Below are positions 38,929-47,682 of a stretch of 64,000 nucleotides of DNA, piece after piece. Positions within the stretch are counted from its first letter, which is position 1. Each line of letters begins with the position of its first letter. The notes below the pieces were generated by a model, which was not told where the DNA came from, searched no databases, and was given only the letters and a program-made list of their open reading frames with translations. The translations under genes and the position numbers were made by a program. This DNA comes from a virus, in the IMG/VR virus record IMGVR_UViG_3300032770_000019, positions 1-64,000 of that record; one strand, 5' to 3'.

Positions 38929-39725
38929 AGCTGTCGCACCTGGTTCCAACGTCGATGCTGAGCGAGCTACCGGAACAACAGACAACGCATCTAGCGCTGG
39001 CGAATCTGATAACGGATGACGAAGAGTATCGAGACTTCTACTGTCGGCTAGTAACCAGCGGACATACGGTCATTCTCGATTACCCGGCTCACGAACGTCT
39101 CGATATCGATCTTGAGCAGTGGTTGGGTGCCGTTGAGATTCTACGACCTTCCGCAGTCGTCCTACCGGACAGTATCGACAGCGCGGACGAAACGCTACTA
39201 CAAGCGGGTATAGCAATTCGCATGCTGCTTCGAAAGACGCTTAACCAGACACCGGAGTATATCGGAGTACCGCACGGTAAAACGCAGAAGGAGTACCTCG
39301 CGTGCGCCGAAAAGCTATGGCGATACGGCTGCCGCTGGTTCGGTATCTCTCTCGAACGGCAACTAAGCGATGCGGACGCTCTAAATCTTCGACAGCAGCG
39401 ACTCGAAGGACTACTTACTAATACGTATACGAAAACCTCAAAGTATCACCTCCTCGGTATCTCGGAGACAGCTAGCGAGCTTATCGACCCGTTCTTTCAG
39501 GAGCATTGCGGAACGGCGGATGCTTCGAAATTCGCTGTCTGGTGGCTAACCAGCTGGGATAGTGCCGTTCCGTATCCGAAGGACGTTCCGATAAACCGTC
39601 CGTATCCGGGGCGTAAAGCCCTTGGCGGAAGCGTAGATTACTTCAACTACTGCGGGGTAAGTACCGGACTCCAGTGGTATCTGGAGCGGTGGTCCGTCTT
39701 CGCTGAGAAAGGTGAACCTGAGTGA
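38925..39725 (+). CDS. dpdA: DpdA-like DNA 7-deazaguanine transglycosylase
   Basis: A 266-residue member of the TGT superfamily. SAVVLPDSIDS carries a likely catalytic Asp, IGVPHGKTQKEYLACAEKL and WFGISLERQ follow TGT-type phage proteins, and YHLLGISETAS is a later strand. In phages DpdA exchanges guanine for preQ0 in DNA. It lies between folE and queC, which supports DNA rather than tRNA modification. Confidence 0.82.
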   Translation: MKLSHLVPTSMLSELPEQQTTHLALANLITDDEEYRDFYCRLVTSGHTVILDYPAHERLDIDLEQWLGAVEILRPSAVVLPDSIDSADETLLQAGIAIRMLLRKTLNQTPEYIGVPHGKTQKEYLACAEKLWRYGCRWFGISLERQLSDADALNLRQQRLEGLLTNTYTKTSKYHLLGISETASELIDPFFQEHCGTADASKFAVWWLTSWDSAVPYPKDVPINRPYPGRKALGGSVDYFNYCGVSTGLQWYLERWSVFAEKGEPE

Positions 39726-41032
39726 GTGGTATTTTTGCGAATCTAATTAGGACAGACGATGCCGGTATTCGCCACGACACGTTTATGCAAATTAAGCGTA
39801 GCGGAGATCGCGGTCGCGACGGACTCGGACTAGTTACCATTCGTGACGGTGAAATCGCCGAAGATCGCTCAATTGAAAGAAAAGCTTCAACGCTTCGCGA
39901 GCCCGGCTTTTCGACCAAATTCGACGGTACAGCATCGCAGCTAATCGGCTGCGCGTATAGTGGCGACTATGCTAATTCGTTTAAGAAAGCCGAATCCGTT
40001 CCGCCGTTCGTTAGTTACGATCGCACTTGGGTCGTTTCGCTAGACGGTATCGTAGTCGGCCTTACCGGTCAGCAAGTAGCTGATACGCTTAGTCGTGACG
40101 GGTTCTCCTGCCTTCACGACTTCAAAGGACAGTTCGCGCTACTAGCGTTTCACGTTTCGCAGCCCAACCGTATCTACTTCGCGAATACGTCCAAGCCACT
40201 TTACGGTCTGTATGATTCGCTAGGTCGAGTCGTACGAGTAGCCAGCCAGCGGAAGTACTTCGAAAGCTTTTACCACCCGACGCGTTCACCGCAGCCGTTC
40301 GAGATGGGTCCGAATCTCTACGGAATGCTAAGCAGCGAGGGTATACTGTCTACGTACCCGCTACCCGTAGAGAAAGGTAGCGGCTCGCTGATACTGTGCG
40401 GAGGTGGCCTGGATAGCCTAGTAGCTTCGTACGACGTAGCCGCACGTTTTCCCGATGAGCCACTAGCGTTGCTATTCTTCGACTACGGTCAGCGAGCAGC
40501 CGTACCCGAGTGGAAAGCTACGTGCGAAATTGCACACGCACTCGGTAAGCTACCCGGAGCAGTACAGCATCCGCTGCCATCCTTTAGCCATACCACACTG
40601 GTCGAAGGTAATATCGAAACGACTCCGGTAGCGGGTGTGCCGTCCGAATGGTGTCCCGCACGGAATACGGTACTGATGGCGCACGCACTTAGCTATGCCG
40701 AGGCAGGTAACTACGCTCGTATCGTAACCGGTATTAACGCTACAGCGGCCGATGCGTATGCAGACAACGAGAAGGAATGGCTTAACAAGTGTCGCTCGCT
40801 GGTTCCGTATGCCGTAAACGATCGTAGTATCGATCTTGTTGCGCCTCTCGAGAATCTAACTAAGACGGAGATCGTTAAGCTCGGGAAGGTGCTAAAGGTA
40901 CCGTGGACCAGCTGGAGTTGCTACGGGGGCGGAGAAAAACACTGCGGGGAATGCTCAAGCTGTCGAGCTCGTAGAGCGGCGTTCCGAGGCGCAGGCGTAA
41001 AAGACTCTACCGAATACGAGTACACGCCATGA
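39722..41032 (+). CDS. queC: Amidotransferase-QueC fusion
   Basis: A 436-residue protein. Residues 1-215 resemble a class II glutamine amidotransferase (MSGIFANL, RSGDRGRDGLGL), but the nucleophilic Cys after Met is Ser. Residues about 220-436 are QueC: LILCGGGLDSLVAS, EWCPARNTVLMAHAL and CYGGGEKHCGECSSC. QueC makes preQ0 from CDG. GAT-QueC fusions are linked to conversion of preQ0 to archaeosine; the Ser makes that step uncertain here. The GTG overlaps the DpdA stop. Confidence 0.88.
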   Translation: MSGIFANLIRTDDAGIRHDTFMQIKRSGDRGRDGLGLVTIRDGEIAEDRSIERKASTLREPGFSTKFDGTASQLIGCAYSGDYANSFKKAESVPPFVSYDRTWVVSLDGIVVGLTGQQVADTLSRDGFSCLHDFKGQFALLAFHVSQPNRIYFANTSKPLYGLYDSLGRVVRVASQRKYFESFYHPTRSPQPFEMGPNLYGMLSSEGILSTYPLPVEKGSGSLILCGGGLDSLVASYDVAARFPDEPLALLFFDYGQRAAVPEWKATCEIAHALGKLPGAVQHPLPSFSHTTLVEGNIETTPVAGVPSEWCPARNTVLMAHALSYAEAGNYARIVTGINATAADAYADNEKEWLNKCRSLVPYAVNDRSIDLVAPLENLTKTEIVKLGKVLKVPWTSWSCYGGGEKHCGECSSCRARRAAFRGAGVKDSTEYEYTP

Positions 41033-41223
41033 TATGTCGCGTATGCTGTCTTTCAGACGACCATAGCAGCTGTCCCGGCGGTACCTGGTGCGATTGTCAG
41101 CACATGCCGAGATCAGCTAAGCTCGTCTTGCCGGTAAGCAAGAAATCGGTTACAATGGTAGTAACCGGCACAATTAGTAGTGAGAACGCAGGGATTGCCC
41201 TAGGTGAAACGAACACTAAGTAA
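41029..41223 (+). CDS. Small Cys-rich protein
   Basis: A 64-residue protein. CRVCCLSDDHSSC and WCDCQH are the metal-binding-like part, followed by a beta-rich tail (TMVVTGTISSEN). It overlaps the polymerase start by 20 bases. No family is recognised. Confidence 0.6.
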   Translation: MICRVCCLSDDHSSCPGGTWCDCQHMPRSAKLVLPVSKKSVTMVVTGTISSENAGIALGETNTK

Positions 41224-43735
41224 CGGTTGTCACGGCTGTCCTTGGATACCGGGTAAGGGTCGAGGATGGTGCGGCGGTAGCGGACCAGCGAAGGCACGCT
41301 TGGTTATCGTTGGCGAGGGTCCCGGAGATACCGAAACCGTTACCGGTCGTCCTTTTAGCGGTAAGTCAGGCGAGCTGCTGAACGCAACGCTAAAAAAATG
41401 CGACATTAAGCGAAGTGAGTGCTATGGCACGAATTCGGTGCAGTGCAATATCAAGCCGAACTCCGCAGAGCTGGCTAGTTGCCGTCCTAGGCTTATCGAA
41501 GAAATAAAGGCCAGGGGTCCTTCGCTGGTACTTGTCCTAGGAAAGATTGCGTGGCAGCAGCTCAGTGGCTCACGAGAAGCCCTCACAAACGTAATCGGAA
41601 CGCTATGGTGGCAGGAAGATATCGGTGTATGGCTCATACCGACCTGGCACCCAGCGGCCATCCTTCGGGGAGGTGGCGGTGACACGCGCTTTCCGGACTT
41701 CGCTAATGCGATATACCGTGCATCGCGCTTCCTCTCGGGTGCTGAGGACCTACCTGATCCGAGTCCGAAGGTACCGTTCCCTTGGACGTTTTTCCGTACT
41801 CCCGAAGGTGCAATAAAGGCATTCAAGTACTTTGAGCGACAGGCTGAACTTTACGGCAGACTGACAATTGCCGCGGACACTGAATCCCAATCACCGGGCC
41901 GCTGGCCACACCCGGAAAGCGACCGCTGGCTGATGCATCAGATGTACGACGGAAAGAGGGCCTGTGCAATCGATATCACCGCACAAAACGAACGCAGCAC
42001 AGCCTATCTACGTCGCCTACTTGCCAATAAGCGTATCATTTGGACGATGCATAACGGTGCAGCTTACGACCTCCGAGTCTTTCGTCATAATCTCGGAATG
42101 TGTCCTCCGGATGATAACGTACGGGATACTATGGTCCTGGGTATTGGCTTGTCGGAACGCAAACAGGCAATCGGTCTCGAGCCACTATCGCGAGTTTACC
42201 TCAACGCACCTGCGTACAAAAAGGCCCTCAAGAACAGTGGCTACCGACATGCTAAAGGCCCGCAAAACGAGCAGCAGTGGCGATTCCTAGCGCGCTATGG
42301 CGTTGAAGACGTCTATCTCGGTTGGCACCTCAATCGGGTACTTCCCGCCATAGTTCGTGAAGAAGGCACGATGGGCCTGTGCCGTAACGTTCTTATGCCG
42401 CTGGCATTGACGTGCGGTCGAATAGCCGGTCGTGGCTTCGAAATAGATATGAAACAATTGCATAAGCTAAACGAGCTTTGGGGAGGAAAGGCAGCTGAGC
42501 TCACGGGGGAACTGCAAGAGCTGGCTACTGAAGCTGGCTGGCCTCTCTACCCGGAGATCGCTAAGGCGAAAGACGGGTTGTTTAATCCTCGTAGTCACCT
42601 ACAGTTGGCTCATTTGGCGTACGATGTACTTGAGCTCAGCCCGACCGATGGTACAACTAATAGAAAGTACACTTCTAAGTGGGACGGCGGTCGTAGTCTT
42701 CGTAGCGTGGATCAAGATTTCTTGATGGGACACTCCGACACTAAGATGTGTCAGTTGATGTCGCGATTGCGTACCTACGATAAGCTGCACCGAACATACG
42801 TTAAGACCATTGAGCGAGAGGTAGCTCTCGATCCTAACGGCCTAATTCATCCCGACTTTAAGTATGGTGATACGGTAACGGGTAGGCTGGTAGTTAGACC
42901 GCTACTTCAAGTGCTACCGCATTACGGAGCTCATAGCCAGCTGGCAGATGAGGACTTCGCACAAGAAACACGAAGAATGTTCCCGGCGAGAAAGGGTTAC
43001 GTAATCGTTTCAGCTGACTTTAAGCAGCTGGAAATGAGGATAGCATGGGCACTCAGTGGCGACACGAAACTCGGAATTGCGCTGTCCAGCGGAGACGTTC
43101 ACGCGAACACCGCTTCGTATATGTTCCGCAAGCCAAAAGAAACGGTTACCAGCGGAGACCGTCATGCTGCGAAGCGGGTCTCCTTCGGTGTTGCCTACAA
43201 CCGCAGTGCTTTTACGCTTGCGCGTGGTCCGCTGCTGGAGGTCTTGGGTGGCGTTGACGTATCCGAACATGTCCGTCAGGCGAAGGCACAGCAGTATATT
43301 GACGCGTTCTGGGACGGGTATCCGGACTACTATGCGTACCACCAGTGGTGCAAGGAGGAAGCACTCCGTACCCGTGAACTGACCACGCCATTCGGTAGAA
43401 AGCGCCGCTGGGGACTAATTACGGATGAAACTCGGCGAGAGATTGAGAATCAGGCGGTAAACTTCCCGATTCAGAGCACCGCTGGAGATATGTGCTCGAT
43501 GTCCCTTGTACGGTGTGAAAAGGAGCTCGGAAGGCGCAAGCTCGGCTTTCCGTTGTACACAGTTCACGATGAAGTAGTATTCGAGCTTAAGATCGCAACG
43601 CTACCGCAGGCGCTTCGAGTAATCACCGACGTAATGACCGACCCGCCATTCGATGCCGGTGATGCGCAGTTCCCGATCGACATAAAGGTAGGCCCGAACC
43701 TAGGCGACCTAGAGCCGTGGACCGGAGTGCTATGA
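41204..43735 (+). CDS. DNA polymerase I with N-terminal family-4 uracil-DNA glycosylase-like domain
   Basis: An 843-residue protein. Residues 1-190 match family-4 UDG: CHGC, VGEGPGDTETVTGRPF, SVQCNIKPNSAELASC (the four iron-sulphur Cys) and LIPTWHPAAILRG. Residues 215-400 are a 3'-5' exonuclease (AADTES, MHNGAAYDLRVF, GVEDVYLGW). Residues 480-843 are the polymerase: motif A VSADFKQLEMRIAW (about 605), KRVSFGVAYNR, motif C YTVHDEVVFEL (about 785). There is no 5' nuclease. Start is GTG. Confidence 0.92.
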   Translation: MKRTLSNGCHGCPWIPGKGRGWCGGSGPAKARLVIVGEGPGDTETVTGRPFSGKSGELLNATLKKCDIKRSECYGTNSVQCNIKPNSAELASCRPRLIEEIKARGPSLVLVLGKIAWQQLSGSREALTNVIGTLWWQEDIGVWLIPTWHPAAILRGGGGDTRFPDFANAIYRASRFLSGAEDLPDPSPKVPFPWTFFRTPEGAIKAFKYFERQAELYGRLTIAADTESQSPGRWPHPESDRWLMHQMYDGKRACAIDITAQNERSTAYLRRLLANKRIIWTMHNGAAYDLRVFRHNLGMCPPDDNVRDTMVLGIGLSERKQAIGLEPLSRVYLNAPAYKKALKNSGYRHAKGPQNEQQWRFLARYGVEDVYLGWHLNRVLPAIVREEGTMGLCRNVLMPLALTCGRIAGRGFEIDMKQLHKLNELWGGKAAELTGELQELATEAGWPLYPEIAKAKDGLFNPRSHLQLAHLAYDVLELSPTDGTTNRKYTSKWDGGRSLRSVDQDFLMGHSDTKMCQLMSRLRTYDKLHRTYVKTIEREVALDPNGLIHPDFKYGDTVTGRLVVRPLLQVLPHYGAHSQLADEDFAQETRRMFPARKGYVIVSADFKQLEMRIAWALSGDTKLGIALSSGDVHANTASYMFRKPKETVTSGDRHAAKRVSFGVAYNRSAFTLARGPLLEVLGGVDVSEHVRQAKAQQYIDAFWDGYPDYYAYHQWCKEEALRTRELTTPFGRKRRWGLITDETRREIENQAVNFPIQSTAGDMCSMSLVRCEKELGRRKLGFPLYTVHDEVVFELKIATLPQALRVITDVMTDPPFDAGDAQFPIDIKVGPNLGDLEPWTGVL

Positions 43736-43926
43736 TCTATACGACACAGGAAGGCGTATGGCATAATCACCGCAAGTGTCAGTGGGAGTATATGAGTCGG
43801 GCTGGACAGTGCGTAGCGTGGATAACGGATGAGATGCTGTATCGTGCCGTTCCGGAGATGCTGCTACAGCATCATAGCCACGTAATCCGGGCTATTGCGA
43901 GAGAGGCATTTCATGGACTGGTTTGA
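43732..43926 (+). CDS. Small hypothetical protein
   Basis: A 64-residue protein from an ATGA overlap with the polymerase. YTTQEGVWHNHRKCQWEY is His/Trp/Cys-rich; the second half is helical. No family is recognised. Confidence 0.55.
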   Translation: MIYTTQEGVWHNHRKCQWEYMSRAGQCVAWITDEMLYRAVPEMLLQHHSHVIRAIAREAFHGLV

Positions 43927-44452
43927 CGTAATAGCAGACAAGCGAGTGCCGCCAGGTCTTGCTATTCTAGTAAGTGGGGAGAGCGTTGTGGCGATGCAAG
44001 GGTATACTACAATTGAGCAGAGCGGCGAAGAAGTGTGGATACCGGCTCCGCTGGTTGATGCGATCAAGGTGATGGTCGGTACCTTCCAAGCGAAGAGCGC
44101 TGACTACTCGGACACCGATGATCAGTGGGATAGCAACTTTGCGATGACCGCTGAGCAGTTCGATCTTAATCGATACGAAGCATGCGAGTTTAACGTTGTT
44201 CAAAAGCTAGCGCGACTACGTGCCCTTAGGCGTAGAGGAACTGCTCCGGTAAACGAATCGGTAGAAGACACCTATCGTGACATGATGAACTACGCCACCT
44301 ACGCGTACGCACTTTACCTAGAGGAAACTGCGCCAAAACCCGCCAAAGTGGACACGCAGATCGAGCAGTATACCCTGCCCAAAGACCCAGCTCAGGACGC
44401 GGTCTCTCGGGGCGTGGACAGACATGCAGGTCACCAGACACCGACCACCTGA
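43913..44452 (+). CDS. DUF1599/MazG-related protein
   Basis: A 179-residue protein. FQAKSADYSDTDDQWDSNF, FNVVQKLARLRAL and VEDTYRDMMNYATYAYAL match the DUF1599-type nucleotide-modification-associated domain, found next to modified-base and nucleotide genes. The C-terminal 20 residues are encoded by the structured element at 44387. A role in nucleotide pools with the 7-deazaguanine pathway is plausible. Confidence 0.72.
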   Translation: MDWFDVIADKRVPPGLAILVSGESVVAMQGYTTIEQSGEEVWIPAPLVDAIKVMVGTFQAKSADYSDTDDQWDSNFAMTAEQFDLNRYEACEFNVVQKLARLRALRRRGTAPVNESVEDTYRDMMNYATYAYALYLEETAPKPAKVDTQIEQYTLPKDPAQDAVSRGVDRHAGHQTPTT

Positions 44453-44460
44453 GCTGGCGC
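44387..44460 (+). ncRNA. Structured element, copy 2
   Basis: CCAGCTCAGG pairs with CCTGAGCTGG as a 10-base-pair stem closing 74 bases. GGACAGACATGC lies 19 bases after the first block and 23 before GAGCTGGCGC, as in the copy at 11908. It covers the end and stop codon of the DUF1599-like gene. Inner pairing differs from copy 1. Confidence 0.55.
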
Positions 44461-44607
44461 GATGCAAACCACGTGCCCCGGGCAGGGTTCCTCCTGTAAC
44501 TGGTTGAACTCTCAACGATCCGGTACACCCGCGTCCAGCGGCATGTCAAGCGGTTCCAGCGTCTGTCTTGTCACAGCTCCCCGGGCATAAACCCGCGGTC
44601 TCCCCGT

Positions 44608-44635
44608 GTTGTACCAGTTGTACAACTGGAACAAC
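44608..44635. promoter_or_regulatory. 28-base near-perfect palindrome
   Basis: A perfect 16-base core CCAGTTGTACAACTGG is flanked by GTTGT and ACAAC with one mismatch on each side. It ends 14 bases before the ATG at 44650. It could be an operator or a hairpin near the ribosome site. The rest of 44453-44649 shows no gene and no convincing promoter. Confidence 0.55.
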
Positions 44636-44649
44636 GAAGGGATCATGAT

Positions 44650-45054
44650 ATGGCCACCATCCTCAGGACCGTAGAGGAAAAGGGTCACTGGACCGAAGGA
44701 ACCCCGGGACATTGGAAGCCGCTCCCTAAGGGTAAGCGGGAATGGGTCCCCGGGGAAGATCGCGAATGGGTCGTGGACGGCTACGAAACGGTCCGCGAGC
44801 AGGTCGTGAACCCGACAGCGGTTGGAAGCCGAAAGGGTTCCGTCACCAAGAAGCGCGTGGAAGCGTGGCAGAAGGGTACGGGAAGGCGTAACCGTTCCGC
44901 CTACCAGGCAAGGGCACTGGCATCCGCACAAGGTGTTCTCGCCCCCGCTAATACCCGGTACACCCGTGACCCGCAATCCGTGACCAAGCAGTACCTTCCC
45001 GGATTCGCAACCCTCAGCGAGGGCGATGTCGTCCCCGTAGTTTACCCGAGGTGA
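44650..45054 (+). CDS. Basic Trp-rich protein with host-like codons
   Basis: A 134-residue protein. The first half has repeated short GHW and EW segments (GHWTEGTPGHWKPLPKGK, then EWVPGEDREWV); the second is basic. Codons are GC-rich, unlike the DNA polymerase operon. GAAGGGA lies upstream. It begins a new small operon. No family is recognised. Confidence 0.65.
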   Translation: MATILRTVEEKGHWTEGTPGHWKPLPKGKREWVPGEDREWVVDGYETVREQVVNPTAVGSRKGSVTKKRVEAWQKGTGRRNRSAYQARALASAQGVLAPANTRYTRDPQSVTKQYLPGFATLSEGDVVPVVYPR

Positions 45055-45058
45055 CCAA

Positions 45059-45268
45059 GTGAACATGAAGCGGCGCGAAAAGGTAATCCGCGAAGCCAAT
45101 GCGAAGTGGGCCGGAAAAGTACACCCCGGAACGCGATTCAGCACCGACTTCGAAACCGGTTGCGTGGCCATCGAAGAGCCCGATCAGTTCGGTTCGTTCG
45201 GTGCGCTGGACAGCGAGGGCGTGGAGTGCGGTTTCAGCCTCACGATGGTAAAGGAGATCGAGTCATGA
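45059..45268 (+). CDS. Small hypothetical protein
   Basis: A 69-residue protein after GAGGTGACC with a GTG start. KVIREANAKWAGKVHPGTR and a beta-rich acidic second half. It is coupled to the next gene by ATGA. No family is recognised. Confidence 0.65.
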   Translation: MNMKRREKVIREANAKWAGKVHPGTRFSTDFETGCVAIEEPDQFGSFGALDSEGVECGFSLTMVKEIES

Positions 45269-45765
45269 ACGAGGTTACGCAGACCGCAGAAGATCGTGCA
45301 TTCAGCGCGTGGTACAAGAAGGAGTTCGGCCGTCCGGTCGACCCGTTCGATGACAACGTCAAGGTGTACCGCTCAGCGTGGGAGGGGAGCCGGAAGTACG
45401 CCGAAACGGTGATAAAGCGGCCCTCGGTTTACGCCACGCCGTGGGACTTCCAGCCGAATAGCTATGCCCGCAACCTCGAAGAGGCCACGGTTCAGAAGAT
45501 CGCAGAGGTCTACTGGTCCGTAGCTACTTCGAATAACAACGCGCTGGCGAGCTATCAAAGTCGCACGTACAAGGCAGCTAACAACGCGCTGGTCGCCGCC
45601 ATCGCTGAAGTATATCAGTTGCCGAACAAGAAGGCTCGTCAGGTGCGTAACCTGGTGAGCGAATACGGACCGCACGAGTCGTTGGTCGAAACGGGACATA
45701 CCACGGGCGTTCGCAGTTTCGTTGAAGCAGTTCGGGCGGACCCCGAAGCCGGAAAGGAGATCTGA
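45265..45765 (+). CDS. Hypothetical protein
   Basis: A 166-residue protein starting MNEVTQTAED at an ATGA overlap; the open frame extends far upstream but without a site. It is helical in the second half (AANNALVAAIAEVYQLPNKK). An FSAWYKKEFGRPVDPFDD segment stands out. No family is recognised. Confidence 0.65.
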   Translation: MNEVTQTAEDRAFSAWYKKEFGRPVDPFDDNVKVYRSAWEGSRKYAETVIKRPSVYATPWDFQPNSYARNLEEATVQKIAEVYWSVATSNNNALASYQSRTYKAANNALVAAIAEVYQLPNKKARQVRNLVSEYGPHESLVETGHTTGVRSFVEAVRADPEAGKEI

Positions 45766-45767
45766 CA

Positions 45768-45956
45768 ATGAACGAGCAAGAGTTCCGCGAGTGGCTCACC
45801 GAAGTGCTTATCGAGCACGCCGATAACTATCCCGATGAGGAAGCACACGTTTCCTCGTTCGCAGAAGAAGACCTGATGACGAACAACGAAGGTCTGGTCG
45901 TGACCATGCCGCACGGACAGGGCGAGTTCCAGCTCACGATTCACAAGACGGAGTAG
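45768..45956 (+). CDS. Small acidic protein
   Basis: A 62-residue protein, pI clearly acidic, with GGAAAGGAG upstream. EFREWLTEVLIEHADNYP and a beta-like end (EFQLTIHKTE). No family is recognised. Confidence 0.6.
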   Translation: MNEQEFREWLTEVLIEHADNYPDEEAHVSSFAEEDLMTNNEGLVVTMPHGQGEFQLTIHKTE

Positions 45957-45958
45957 CA

Positions 45959-46147
45959 ATGTATAAGATCGAAGTGACCGAAGCTCGCGACAAGCATGCG
46001 CAGCGGGAAGGTAAAAGCGCGGTTCGCTTTCGCTGGTCGTCACAGCAGGAGACAGTGGTCGACCTGACCACCGAGGAACTGCGAGAGCTTTTCGCAGCCA
46101 TCTACGGTCGGTTGTTCGCAATCGTTAAGGAAGGACCACAGTCATGA
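45959..46147 (+). CDS. Small hypothetical protein
   Basis: A 62-residue protein (MYKIEVTEARDKHAQREGK) with beta strands and a final helix (TEELRELFAAIYGRLF). Two bases separate it from the upstream stop, and it overlaps the next gene by ATGA. Confidence 0.6.
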   Translation: MYKIEVTEARDKHAQREGKSAVRFRWSSQQETVVDLTTEELRELFAAIYGRLFAIVKEGPQS

Positions 46148-46470
46148 CTAACGTAAACCCGACACCGGACCGGAGTAGGAAAGGTCCACTTACCGATTTC
46201 GATGTCATGCGCGAGATCATGGATGACTGGGACGGTGAGATATACGTTCGCGAGGCACCGTTCGAGCAGGTCCTGCAAGACTTCTACGGGAACCTGATGG
46301 ACGACCTTCACGACTCGAGAGGCGATTCCGACTACCAGCGGGACGTGCTGGAGCGGATGGCGATTATCGAGAGGTGGCTCAAGGTATTCCGCGTGACGCC
46401 GTTCCCGACATTCAGCGAGGCCGACAAAGCAAGGGAAATCGAGCCGGTGGGGCTGGCACCCGAACGGTAG
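46144..46470 (+). CDS. Acidic helical protein
   Basis: A 108-residue protein from an ATGA overlap. Highly acidic (DFDVMREIMDDWDGEIY, then QDFYGNLMDDLHDSRG). Such acidic helical proteins are sometimes anti-restriction or DNA-mimic, but that is a guess. Confidence 0.6.
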   Translation: MTNVNPTPDRSRKGPLTDFDVMREIMDDWDGEIYVREAPFEQVLQDFYGNLMDDLHDSRGDSDYQRDVLERMAIIERWLKVFRVTPFPTFSEADKAREIEPVGLAPER

Positions 46471-46520
46471 CGAAGAGCATCCGAGGACTTCCTCGGTTAC
46501 CTGGCACAGAAGGAGGAGAA

Positions 46521-47264
46521 GTGAACACGACCAAGCTGGACCGTATACGTAAGCTTCTTCAGAAGGCGGAGCATATCCGCAATATGCCGGCGGAGGGGCT
46601 AACGCCAGAGCTCGAGAAGGAGGCTGATGCCCTTCGGGATAGTGCTTTCGCAATGGCCGCGAAGTACCATATCGATGCAGCGTTGGCAGCCAAAACCGGT
46701 ACACCCCGCGAGGAGCCGGAAAAAGTGAAGAGTATCTTTATCACGTTCGGTAAGCCGCAGGTTCAGCTCGACGTTCTCGCTAACGGTATTAGCAAGGCGA
46801 TGGGCTGTAAGATGATCGTAGTCGAGAAAGGTACGAGCCAGTACAAGGCGCACGTGTTCGGCTTCGAGAGCGACGTAACGATGTTCCGCATGCTATGGAA
46901 CTCTGTGCTAGTTCAAGGCGAACGCGCGTGTGCTGCTTCGTATCACGGCCCAGCGGGGAGGCTCTATCGTCGTTATCGTAGGTCGTGGTGGCAGTCATTT
47001 GCTAACGCAGTACTGCCTCGAGTGCGTCAGATGTACGCTAAGGCGGAAAAGGAAAGCGGAGCCAGCAGCACCTCAACCGAAATCGCCTTGCGTGACCGTT
47101 CGCTGGACGTCCAGCGGGAGGTCGAAAGTGTCTATGCGGAACTACGTAAGGGACGGCGCTCATCTACCCGATACAACGAAGGTGGCTACGCTGGTCGCGA
47201 GGCAGGAAAGCGCGTTGACATTGGCGCAGGAAAGCTCGGAGGCGGAAAAAAGGAGATATCTTGA
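46521..47264 (+). CDS. DUF2786-containing protein
   Basis: A 247-residue protein from a GTG with AAGGAGGAG upstream. KLDRIRKLLQKAEHIRN and ADALRDSAFAMAAKYHID are the DUF2786 motif; a conserved SYHGPAGRLYRRYRRSWW and the basic Gly-rich end follow. The family is common in Streptomyces and phages; its role is unknown. Confidence 0.75.
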   Translation: MNTTKLDRIRKLLQKAEHIRNMPAEGLTPELEKEADALRDSAFAMAAKYHIDAALAAKTGTPREEPEKVKSIFITFGKPQVQLDVLANGISKAMGCKMIVVEKGTSQYKAHVFGFESDVTMFRMLWNSVLVQGERACAASYHGPAGRLYRRYRRSWWQSFANAVLPRVRQMYAKAEKESGASSTSTEIALRDRSLDVQREVESVYAELRKGRRSSTRYNEGGYAGREAGKRVDIGAGKLGGGKKEIS

Positions 47265-47289
47265 CAGGAATGTAGTAATCGGATAGACT
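47261..47289 (+). promoter_or_regulatory. Promoter, variant of the palindromic type
   Basis: TTGACA, a 17-base spacer and TAGACT, overlapping the end of the DUF2786 gene. GGAATGTAGTAATCGG replaces GGCCTGTAGCAAATCGG of the main type. GGAGGTGACC and an ATG at 47308 follow. Confidence 0.8.
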
Positions 47290-47307
47290 GAGTATGGAGG
47301 TGACCAG

Positions 47308-47682
47308 ATGCGCAGAAAGACCACTACACAGATAGTTACCAGGCGCACCGCTGCGAGGAGGGCACGAAAGCGCGAAGCTCTCGAGAAGCAACGGGCACAG
47401 GCCCGACAGCGTGTCGTCGAACCTGAAACGATCGGACAGGCCCGTGTCTGGGAGCGTAAGTTTAAGCGCTATCAGATAGCTGGCTTGTGTAACGCGTGTG
47501 CATCCCAGGCAGCCTGGGGTCACGCGATGGGATTCGGTAAGATCAAAGACCCGTGTGCCGAGTGCCAGCCCATCGTAAACGCGTTCCCGAACGACGGACC
47601 ACGTGGTAGCAAGTGGCGTAAGTGCCTAATCAAGCTCGAGTACCTATCCCAAAGCGAGATCGAGGAGATCGGTCTATGTTGA
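47308..47682 (+). CDS. Basic zinc-binding protein
   Basis: A 124-residue protein. A long Arg-rich helix (RRTAARRARKREALEKQRAQ) precedes CNACASQAAWGHAMG and CAEC, probably a zinc site, and an acidic end. The mix fits a nucleic-acid binding regulator. No family is recognised. Confidence 0.65.
   Translation: MRRKTTTQIVTRRTAARRARKREALEKQRAQARQRVVEPETIGQARVWERKFKRYQIAGLCNACASQAAWGHAMGFGKIKDPCAECQPIVNAFPNDGPRGSKWRKCLIKLEYLSQSEIEEIGLC

Noticed and set aside
44512-45171. Minus-strand frame of 219 residues with a TTGACA-like signal nearby (44547)
   Set aside because: The -10 is poor, and plus-strand genes with good ribosome sites cover the region.
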